In this document: positions 54,781 to 64,000 of the stretch, one piece after another | Layout of the letters: the number at the start of each line of letters is the position of its first letter | How positions within the stretch are numbered: position 1 is the first letter of the stretch | Assembly: GCF_021869535.1 (NCBI RefSeq) | Contig: NW_026262712.1 | Location: 104,412,140 to 104,476,139 of the forward strand | Direction of reading: 5' to 3' | DNA: 64,000 bases | Origin: Mytilus californianus | Taxonomy: Eukaryota; Mollusca; Bivalvia; Mytilida; Mytilidae | The notes under the pieces: model-generated | The model's input: only the letters and a program-made list of their open reading frames with translations | The model's database searches: none | What the model was told of the DNA's origin: nothing | Program-made: the position numbers and the translations under genes

Positions 54781-57115
54781 TTTGATAAAAAAGGATAATG
54801 TAGAATTGTTTCCAGTTAATCATACGGAGAGCCGTAGTTTTTATCATTTACAAATGATTTACGCGATGTATACAGTTCGATTGTGAAAGGTGTCACCCTA
54901 CCCCTTTCGGTACCAGAATTGTTCCCACCAAGCCAGAGTTATGAAACTGAAAAATATATAAGTTTCGACCTGAATTTTGCGATTGTTAAACTTATGATTT
55001 TTGCAAACAATCACTTAATGTTAGTGCATTGGAATGTTTTATGACTTAAGATAAAAAGTACTTTATATTTCGTCATTGGATGACAGTAAGAACATTGATG
55101 TATTGCGAGGCGGACATAGAAGATTAAAGCACAATTCCATAAATATGCAAAATGTAAGAAGTGATAATAGATAATGTTCCAGAAACATCAAATGAAGTCT
55201 TTTGTTTTCTATTAAGTATTTTCTACCACAAACGTGTTAAATAAATTGCCTTTTTATGTTGTTTTTTTTTTTCCCGTTAGCAATTACGTCAGTATATATC
55301 ATGTGATTATGTAGATAGTCAAAAGCTCGCGTTCAACAAATTTAAAAGTCAATATTCTACATAAAATATACAAAAGTATAACTAAAACACCCCAAAAACC
55401 TTCACTCTTTTATTGGTGGTCATCGTCTTGATATTTGATGAAGACCATTCGTTTTGAAGAGTGTACTCCATTAAACAAAATAAAATCGGCTCTATGAAAG
55501 ATAATATGTTTTTAAACAAATATAAAATGTTTTATTTTTCATATATCATTTTATTTATTTATTTTAAACATATTTTATTCATTAATATATGAAACGGATT
55601 GAGCAACAGGAACAGACTATAAAAGCTCTCTCCATATTACGTGTACCAGGTATACATCATATATCAACAACTGTATTTAAAATAGTAAAATTGGAAAAAA
55701 AATACTATATTCTTTTACAAGAAAAACTATTAGTGGTACGAATTTTGCTGCACCAGATGCGAATTTCAACTATTGATGACTCTTCAATGATGTTCAAAAT
55801 ATTTGAAGATCAAATCCAGGAATAAACTATAAACTAAAAGTACCAACAAGTATAGCAAAATCCGGACAAGGAACCAGACTAGGCATGAATGACATTCATT
55901 TCTTAATTTTCAATGATTTTCTAAAATTTATACCAGCAATTGTATTCTTATATTAGCACAGTAGTACTGAGTTACTGGGCTTACGATACCCTCGGGAACA
56001 ACAGTCAAAAAGCAGATGTTATCTACCAAGTGATAGGAATAATATAAACAGTGCCAATTCTACTGCACTGGATGTGTATTTTTACAATCAAATGTCTCTT
56101 CAGTGATGCTCATTGCCAAGATATATACTGGATCAACTGTAATAAGAATACTTTTATTTGAAACAAACTTTTCGTTATCGTGCTATTTTTTCACAGAGGG
56201 TATTATGGTATTTGATATGCTATATCTATTGATAAAAATGTGAAGACAAATAAAGAAAACTACCCTTCAGAAATAAAATGGACAAAAACATGCCGGATAC
56301 AGAAAACTAAAGATTGAGCAAAAACAATGATCCAGATTAGTAAGCAGTCCGTGTTTCACTAGTGGAATTAGTATAGTTTCTCAGAGCAAGTAAAACCCAT
56401 GTGATCTATTTGTTAAAAAACTTCATTATAAGCTGCAACTCTCTAACTCGTACTTGTCAAATTAGTTCCCCGTATTATTTTTTTTTTCTAGACTAGTGCT
56501 TTATTAATATCTAATTTTTGTATATATATATATTGTCTTTAAACCTAGTAACAGAAAATCACAAAATGTTGATGACTCGATGAAATACAGAATTTTTTTT
56601 TGATTAAATGGTTCTCTCCAATGATGTTTTTTCGCATCAGTAACATCTGATTTTGAAGAATATAATATAAAAAAAAATTGCTCTCTTCTCTTTGCCTCAA
56701 GAAGCATAAAAAAGCAATACGGAATGGTGTATTTTTTTATGTAATATATGCATCACATCTGTCAATGAAAATGTTTCATCGTAGTGGCTGCTATCCCGTC
56801 TATTCCTCGTTATCACATCACTCTTTATTACCGAATTTCTACAAGCCATTTTCAACCAGATGGAAAGAAAATTTGTACCGTATTAGTGCAATCTGAATCC
56901 ACACATCGAATTAAAGAGGCGTGTATGTTGGTTATGCGTCTTTGGTTTTCTGTGTAGCGTTTTGGATGCAGATATGTCTTTCCTTCGTTCCTTCTTAAGC
57001 TATGGTTTTGTCTTTTTGTCGACGTAAAGTTTGAATTTAATTGTCTCGTTGCTATCATTTTGTGCATTTACCAATATAAACAACACAAGGACTTTGGGTT
57101 ACTTAGTATCTATTT
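54781..57115. other. No gene recognised
   Basis: AT-rich 2.3 kb. The longest frames are 78 codons (55589-55825, plus), 67 (56504-56707, minus), 72 (56678-56896, plus) and 71 (56852-57067, minus). None has a signal peptide plus cysteine pattern or a known domain. Confidence 0.4.
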
Positions 57116-57124
57116 ATACATATA

Positions 57125-57260
57125 ATATAAGAAGATGTGCCGTATGAATGCCAATGAGACAACTCTCCACCAGAGACAAAATGACATAGAATATAACAAT
57201 TATAGGTCACCGTTCGGCTGTCAACAATTAGCAAAACTCAAACCGCATAATAAGCTATCT
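57125..57260 (-). repeat. F2 tail copy
   Basis: AAGAAGATGTGCCGTATGAA, GAGACAACTCTCCACCAGAG and AACAATTATAGGTCACCGTT: the terminal 135 nt. Confidence 0.7.
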
Positions 57261-58135
57261 AATCACGAAAATTTATATCTGTTGGTTGTCTTTCGAATAT
57301 TTAATAAATCCAATGTGTATTTCATATATTTAAAGTTGTATTAACAGCTATTTCCCTCTCTTGATTTTACAGTTAGTGTTATAATAATATACTGAACCAC
57401 TCTCTTCTTAATTGACATAAATATATGTTTGATTAAATGAAGGATACAAGAGAAAACGATCATTGTTAACATCTATTTCTTCGTTCAGACGGATACATTT
57501 CTTCAATGTATTTAGAAAATGTAGAAAATTTACAGAGCATAATAAAAAATCTTCAAGTGTAATAAAATATTTTTTTTAGTTTTGATTGTTTGGTTTCATA
57601 GCTTTTGGCCGTAAATTGCGATTACATAAGGAGTAAAGATTTGTGTAACAAATACCTCGTCCTTCCAGTTTGCAATTGATTGTTTTACTCACAACATTTT
57701 GCATCCTTTGATGAAATTGATGTTGATTGTCACTGTTAAATAGACCCGAATACGTACTTTGCCTAACATAGATAAGTGCAATTGTAACATGGGTTGTCTT
57801 TCCTTCCAAAGAACACCTTAAATATATACCAGCAATTAATAACTCTTCAACGTTCGTATCTTGTTTTGTATTTTCCTAAATTTGACTTTGTGAATTACTG
57901 CAGATACATTAATTGTCGAAATTCGTTTCTGGTGCAGTAAAATTGGTAGCGTTCATGTTTAGTTTAAACATGTTTTATTTACTCAAATTAAATGGATTGG
58001 ACCCAAGTAAACCATACTTATGACGTTCGCTCCAAACTACAATATACAAAAATACAATATTAATATGAGCATGCAATCTTTCAAAATATACAATACTTTA
58101 GTCTAGCTATTGAAAAAGATGAAACAATAATAACG
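57261..58135. other. No recognisable feature
   Basis: A 77-codon minus frame at 57576-57809 has no domain. Confidence 0.4.
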
Positions 58136-58144
58136 GAAAAATTG

Positions 58145-59100
58145 TTAATGATGATGATGATGATGATGTACCGGCAAATATTCTATTCGGTATGACAAGA
58201 AATTTCTTAGACCTTTTAATAAATACGAATACATGTTTAAATGTTTGAACGTTTTATTCGTACGAGAGGTTCGGATCATCAGGGAACAATCATAGATTGT
58301 TCATCAGAATTTCTTTCTGGTCTGTATACAAGGAAACGTCGAAAAGGAAATGGTTTACAGTCTCAATGATGCACCCACAAAGATAAGATTGGTCAGAAAT
58401 TATATTGATTCTGAACAAGTCATAATTCAAGAAAGATGGGGAGCATCTTAATTGAGTTAGAATTGTATATAGTTTCATAGGTCCATATAAATAGTGCTAA
58501 GGTACATCTTTTTTTATAGTATTTGGCCTTTTTAAACGGATTTTAAATTTTGATAGATTTTTCGAAGGGACAAATCAGTATGATTCCGTAGTCTTATAGT
58601 TGATGGTTTAAAAGATTCTTTAATACAGGATAATCTACAAATATGAACAATAACATCACTGCCATTTCGCAAGGGATATACAGTTGTGCTCTGTACACAG
58701 GCTTGATCAAGATTACATAGATAATCCGGAGCTTACTTATATTGAATGTTATAAAACATTTGTAATTGTTGTCTTCTCCTCCTGTCACCTAAAATTTCCA
58801 ACGATTTAATTCGACCTCATTGAATCCGTATTCATGTGACGTTTAATTCAACCCCTTAGCTGGAGATGGGTTACGCATGTATTCAGCTATTAAAAGGAAA
58901 CGAATGTCAGCAATGAAAGTGACACAAGGATGAATCATTTGGTTAACTGATTCGATCCACAAAAAAATCCTTCTTACACAGGTAAAAACGACGCTAAACA
59001 TACTTTTTAATCTACAATATGAAATCAAACAGACCTAGAAAAATCCGATTGCACGTGGATGCTATCTGTTTATATTGATTAAATCGGGTTATATGACCGT
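58145..59100 (-). mobile_element. LINE 3' end with (ATC)n tail
   Basis: Minus-strand translation, with frameshifts, gives the C-terminal region of a Jockey/CR1-type ORF2: GGEDNNYKCFITF, CEMAVMLLFIF-type pieces, then a 62-codon frame at 58478-58290 with LTQLRCSPSFLNYDLFRINI, YLCGCIIETVNHFLFD (the Cys-Cys-His-type knuckle) and YTDQKEILMNNL. The sequence then continues to an ATCATCATC run (58148-58168 on the plus strand as GATGATGAT), which fits a LINE 3' microsatellite tail. Confidence 0.72.
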
Positions 59101-60830
59101 CGGCAGTCTTCGGAGGTCATCTCAATGATAATTAGACGTCTAGAAAAAAATACACACGAAATGTTGATACATATCATCGAATCCATGCATTATTAATTGT
59201 TTATTTTAGACTTTTTGTAATTTGGATAAACGTGTTAGTATGTTATAAATCAAAAATTAGAATTTGAGTCAAATCGATTAAGATGAATTTGACAGCTAAT
59301 GCCCCTTTAATATGAGGTGATATATGATACAAAGACTTTTAAATCATTTACCAGATCCATAGGATAAAGGGGACGGATAAAACAAATACTTCAAAAAAAA
59401 AAATCCAGTCGCTGGAACTAATAACTTTTGAAAGTGTGGAAATATGTTATCATTGAAATTGATGAAAAACGTCAATTAGCAAATATTACACGCAAATTCA
59501 GAACAATAATATGTTACATGTATATACAAGTGCATCATGCCTCAATCTGTTGATCTCCATTTGTATGGAGTTGCATAGGAGAAGAGTTCGTTGAACTGAG
59601 TGGTATGGGTACGTTGAACTATATTTATAAAAGAATCATTCCATGGGTAATTGCAAGTTTTACAGTATACAAATGTATACAATGTTCTTTAATCATGAAA
59701 AATACAGAATGACAAAATTAAACAGGTTGTTGTATGTCACTATCACAGTACAATATATAACAGATAAATCAAAGAATGTGTGTTACTAAGTATATAAGAA
59801 AATGTAAACAAAGGCCGTGCTGTATTTATTTTCCTTAAAATACTATGTTATCGGTAACAGAAATTCTAGTTTATCTAAATCATTACCTTAAGTTACTTTT
59901 ATATCGAAATTATCGATCTTTTATCGTGATCCGTAGATGAGTAAACTATTTAAACTCGGACCGTTTGTTGGTAAGTTAAGAGAAGTTGCAAGATTTACTT
60001 TCATAAAAATTTCAATTCGAATTTATAAAAATTTCATGGATATAACGTTCATCATTGATTTTTAAATCATTATCAAATGTTTTAAATTGCAACACACAAA
60101 ACACACAAAACAAGAAAGAAACTGACAGCTCAACTTATTACACATACCGATTATCTTTCTATTTTTTTTTTAATTTTTTTTTTTTGGCCTAAAAATTCAA
60201 AAAAGCTAAATTGTCACATTTTAAATAATCAAAGTAAAACAGCTAAACTTAAACAAAATAAATCTATCATGAATATTCCAATAAACTAGACCAAAGTTTA
60301 GTGGACTAGCACGTTCGTCTGTCTTTCTTTCATTTATAAAAGTCACACAGGTATAGGAGAGGCCAAACCATTTTTTATAGCAAACGGATGGGTAATTTCA
60401 AGGTAAATAAGAAATTATTTGTTTTTAAGAAGGGGATCGCCGGTGTGTTAAAGATATATTAAATCAGTTATGATATTGGAGAGCGGGACATGACACCACT
60501 ACGGTCATAATATAAAGGCACTCAAAAGCTCTTGCGATGGCAATTAAGAATATATAAATGTTAGAGTTAGCATATTGGCACTCTTAAAATGGTAAAGGAA
60601 TGATTTGTGAATCATTTCACGACACAAAATCAGCATCCATACAAGAACAAATCAGAAAAAAAGAAATATAGCTATCATTGCTGTTTTTCAGCTAATGTAA
60701 AGCCAATTAGACCTTCAAGATGTTAGTAGAGGAAAACGAAATCTTACAAATACTGTAAAAAATTTCCGACAATCTCATTGTAAAATACAAAACAAAAATA
60801 TAAACATTTAGACAACTAACCGAATTAAAT
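59101..60830. other. No gene recognised
   Basis: AT-rich, with a T run broken by a few A at 60160-60185. No frame above 60 codons and no repeat placed. Confidence 0.4.
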
Positions 60831-60834
60831 TTAT

Positions 60835-61075
60835 CACCGGGTTTGTACTTACATGAGCATCACGACGGGTGCACATGTGGATTAGGATCTGCTTACCCTG
60901 AGATCACCCCCAGTTTTTGTTGGGTTTGTGTTGCTCAGTCATTAGTTTTCTATGTTGTATTCTGTGTACTGTTGTTTCTCTGTTGGTCTTTTTTCTTTTT
61001 TAGCCATGGCGTTGTCAGTTTATTTTTGACTTGTTAGTTTGAATGTCCCTTTGGTATCTTTCGCCTCTCTTTTAA
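60835..61075 (+). repeat. F1 retroelement 3'-tail copy
   Basis: GGTTTGTACTTACATGAGCA, CCTGAGATCACCCCCAGTTT, TAGCCATGGCGTTGTCAGTT and TTTGGTATCTTTCGCC. The 64-codon frame in it is not a gene. Confidence 0.8.
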
Positions 61076-62880
61076 GATGCACGTCCATTTTTTTTTTATA
61101 AAAAGTATAACAAAATAAGTCTCCAAGGCAAAACTTAGATACGTATAGGAATATTTGTTATTTACAAATGGTGCACTAGAAAGGTCTTAGTGTGACAGTT
61201 TAGAGTTAATCTCTGGGTTAGGGTTTGGGTAGCTGAACCAATTTGTTGTTATTCAACAATAGTTTATTAAACGAGGTTGGATTGTGCATTATCTGTCAAT
61301 AATAAATAATACAACAAAGTTCCAACTAAAACAGCCAATGTCAAAGCATAACAAGTTATATTAAGAATAAGAACATCTAAGGTCTAAAGTAAAGGTCTAA
61401 AGAAGGTCACGATGAATCTGGTATATGTAAAACAACTTTGAATATTCATTGAGTATCTTCTGCTTCTCTTTTTTCATGCTAAAAATCATTAATCAATGTT
61501 AACTGATGCAAAAGATTTGTTTCGGACAAGGTTGTATAAGAGGAAAACATATAACAAGACGACGAATAACTACTACTATAACCACATAACGTCTCTCTTC
61601 GTCCAGGGGCACATATAGACTTCATGTATTAATGCATCAATGAACCACTAAAAATGAGTTAGGATATTGACAGAAAAGTCTCCCAAACCACATGTTTGAG
61701 AGGAAAATCCAACGACATATTTGCACCCCTCCAGAACCCAAACATGCAGTAAAATACCTTGTGGAACCCTATCTTAAAATTTGCAGCTGATTTTCTTGAT
61801 CCAGCATAAACCGTATGGGGTTTTAGTGATATTCCCAAATCATTTTGCTTGAATGGTAATTCTATTTTATTATCATCACATTGAAGCTATATCCTTGCCT
61901 GGTCATCATAAATCATAAGTCATATAAGACAGCCTTAATAAGTGAACAATAGATCTTATCCCCCCAAAAAAAACCATGTCACTAGCACCTGTGTTTTGGT
62001 TATTCTTATGCTTGAGTGTGATCCAACTGCATGCCAAAATAAAGTTTTAGCGTATTTCTGCTCGAAAGAATATTGTCAAGCAAGATTTTAAATAAATATG
62101 ATAATATATCTAATATTTCATAAAGCAGACCAACAGACGAAATAGATCCCCAATAAATGGGGCGACACCATAGGACATAAAAAAGGACCAAACGCAATAA
62201 GCCTCAAAACTATATAGTTTGTATTTTGCGATTTAAAAGCAACGAGGAATGAACATTGTTCAAGTGACTTTCGTTCAAGTTAAAATATATATTAGAACCA
62301 AAAGTATTACTTCTCCATCTCTTATCGGAAGCAATTAATCAATCAATGATCAGTCCACTATACTTTTATCTACGTTGTCGTATTTGCATTAATATCTTCA
62401 GAATTTTTATATTGGTTTTTTTATGACCTTCTTAAGTCCCCGATCATAACATTTATACCAAAGAAAACAATATTTTTTATGCGGTTCAATGTAAAAAACC
62501 TAACTTTTTTCTCATGAAGTGATATTACATTTCAGTCTTTAGTTAGGGAATGGGCGAATGCTGAATTAGGGACAACAATGATTTACCAAGATTTCAATCC
62601 AAATCCATACAAAAGATGCAAATCGATACAAATCAAGGTAAAAAAAATCAAATTTCTCTCTTGTCCAATTACTATTCTGTCAACTAATCCGCATTTAAGC
62701 TGTAAGTCAGATAGGAAGCATACATAAATATGTATGATGTATTATTTGTTTCGGGTGTAATAGGATAGATGCAGTTAACAAAGTTTCATAATATTGAATT
62801 ATTCAATAACAAAATACATGAGATTAAGATATCAATATAGCAAAAGCAAGTCTTTATGTATTTTCATTTGATGTCAAACA
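61076..62880. other. No gene recognised
   Basis: AT-rich downstream flank of copy D. A 63-codon minus frame at 62006-62197 is unassigned. I do not see the AATAAA that follows copies B and C immediately after the D stop. Confidence 0.4.
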
Positions 62881-62882
62881 TT

Positions 62883-63121
62883 TCACTTTGTACAAACGAC
62901 ACAAAGAACATCCGCTTCATTGGTATAGGGAGGACATCTTAAACTGCCACATTTGGTTCGGAGAGGATAAAACAAAGCGCCATTTTCACCTACATTCTTA
63001 TTGTCTAGCGGTTCTGCATTCATGTCAACACAGGCAAAGTCCCATTTACTATGTTAAACATGATCACTCATCAAAAAAACATTGTATTCCGCGTTCCATC
63101 CTTTATAGCAAGTCTTTCGAC
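62883..63121 (-). CDS. Copy D coding exon 4 (contains in-frame TAA)
   Basis: Acceptor TTTATTAG/GTCGAAAG. Encodes GRKTCYKGWNAEYN, the stop at 63054-63056, then NAEPLDNKNVGENGALFYPL and CGSLRCPPYTNEADVLCVVC. Confidence 0.78.
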
Positions 63122-63583
63122 CTAATAAAAAAATATAGGCAAGTAAAATATCTAATCGTGGACGATATTTGTTATTGTAAGTATAAATACATGAAATAGT
63201 ATGGTGAGAATTATTACTTTGCGGTTGGTGCGTATTTCATAATCTAAATGTTGTTTTCATTTCATAACTCCATTCCATAAGAAAAACGTCAAACAACGTT
63301 GTGTCACCCTTATGACATTTTAATGTGAATTGACAAAAACACTTTTTAAATGTATACTAGTTATGCTCATCAAGGAAACCAGTTTGTCCTTAACATTGTA
63401 CACAAAACCACAAAGTTATATAAAACAATACGTTGTTTTGTCCCTAAAAGTATGTTAGGAAAATGTGGAGTCATCAACCACTTTGAATAAAAAGTCAAAA
63501 TAAGTAAATTGTGTAAAATCTTATTAATAAAATTGTTGCTTGCACATATTTTAATGTGTGACAATTTAAACTAAGTAATGTAC

Positions 63584-63820
63584 CTGGTATTATTAGGACA
63601 GCTGATCTTCGTTGTTTGTAACATACAGCACATGGTACTTCCTTGTTGTGCATACTTTCTGACCATCCCGATGGCTGCATTGATGAACCAAGTTCATATT
63701 CACCTCCATGAACCTGGTTATTGTCATATGATTGATGCTGTCCATTCTCTGGGTCATTAGGGAGACATAAATAATTTACACCACCTCCTTTCCTTTCATG
63801 TCCATTCCCACCCACCTGAC
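63584..63820 (-). CDS. Copy D coding exon 3 (open)
   Basis: Acceptor GAATTTAAG/GTCAGG, donor ATACCAG/GTACAT. Encodes GQVGGNGHERKGGGVNYLCL, PENGQHQSYDNNQVHGGEY and VPCAVCYKQRRSAVLIIPG. It keeps TCA after PSGW where copy C is broken. Confidence 0.82.
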
Positions 63821-64000
63821 CTTAAATTCAAAAATGTGTTCCAGCATGACATTGTTATGATGCAAAAAAACTGGTATACTGAATTATATAAAAAAAATGT
63901 ACAATATGTAAGTCATGGTGTTGATTTTTTAAGTTGTTTTTCTGTGGTTTCATGTTTTTTTTCTAATTTAGAATAGTATTTATACATAACTAAAGAATAG

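Larger units (their letters stand above)
62883..63820 (-). pseudogene. Short-chain collagen C4-like gene, copy D (exons 3-4), with premature stop in exon 4
   Basis: Exon 3 (63584-63820) and exon 4 (62883-63121) of the same gene type; exons 1-2 lie beyond the right edge. Exon lengths (237, 239), phases and GT-AG junctions match B and C. Exon 4 has TAA at 63054-63056, in frame, where copy C has GGA and B has ACA, after MSDHV. It would remove the last five cysteines. The rest of the frame continues open to a TGA at 62883. Neighbouring substitutions (YNVFLMSD for YNGYLMSD, SKWDFACVD for FKRDYACVD) show D has drifted more than B and C in this segment. Likely a pseudogene. Confidence 0.75.

Noticed and set aside
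1-64000. Bacterial-style operons, promoters and ribosome sites
   Set aside because: No long open frames, spliced genes with GT-AG introns and metazoan retroelements show that the DNA is eukaryotic.

Overview
This window looks like nuclear DNA of a bivalve mollusc, most likely a marine mussel (Mytilus group). The basis is AT-rich sequence with tiny spliced exons, no open frame longer than 170 codons, abundant decayed retroelements, and a repeated four-exon gene resembling the mussel 'short-chain collagen C4-like' secreted proteins. The genus is inferred from recognised sequence style, not from a search.

The only convincing gene family is this C4-like one. Copy A is cut by the left edge (minus strand; 5' end and coding exon 1 present, intact). 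Copy B (16.3-19.4 kb, minus) and copy C (27.9-31.6 kb, plus) are complete and head-to-head. Copy D (62.9-63.8 kb, minus) is cut by the right edge (exons 3 and 4 present). A further decayed exon 1 lies at 21.8-22.0 kb. Exon lengths are fixed at 178, 63, 237 and 239 nt, giving 238 residues. B, C and D each carry one in-frame stop, in exons 1, 3 and 4 respectively, and are otherwise well preserved. A, B and C share a TATA-like box 78-79 nt upstream of the donor of a short non-coding first exon.

B and C lie in the arms of a large imperfect inverted duplication (about 13.2-21.6 kb against 25.7-38.6 kb, with later insertions). The spacer holds the exon-1 relic and a decayed Penelope-like element with a GIY-YIG domain. 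The arms differ by datable insertions: a MITE-like element in intron 1 of B, a nested retroelement in the 5' UTR intron of C, a LINE fragment beyond B, and a 1.18-kb hairpin-ended element beyond C.

The rest is repeats. There are several families of reverse-transcriptase element (called F1-F4 here, local names), each with its own 3' tail and many 5'-truncated tail-only copies. There are three LINE remnants (14.6, 47.1 and 58.2 kb), a dispersed element ('Rep-3') ending in a conserved sequence around CGCGCGTCTGGCGTA, two inverted copies of a hairpin-ended element carrying a nuclear-receptor half-site array, and several segmental duplications. From 38 to 62 kb I see no cellular gene.
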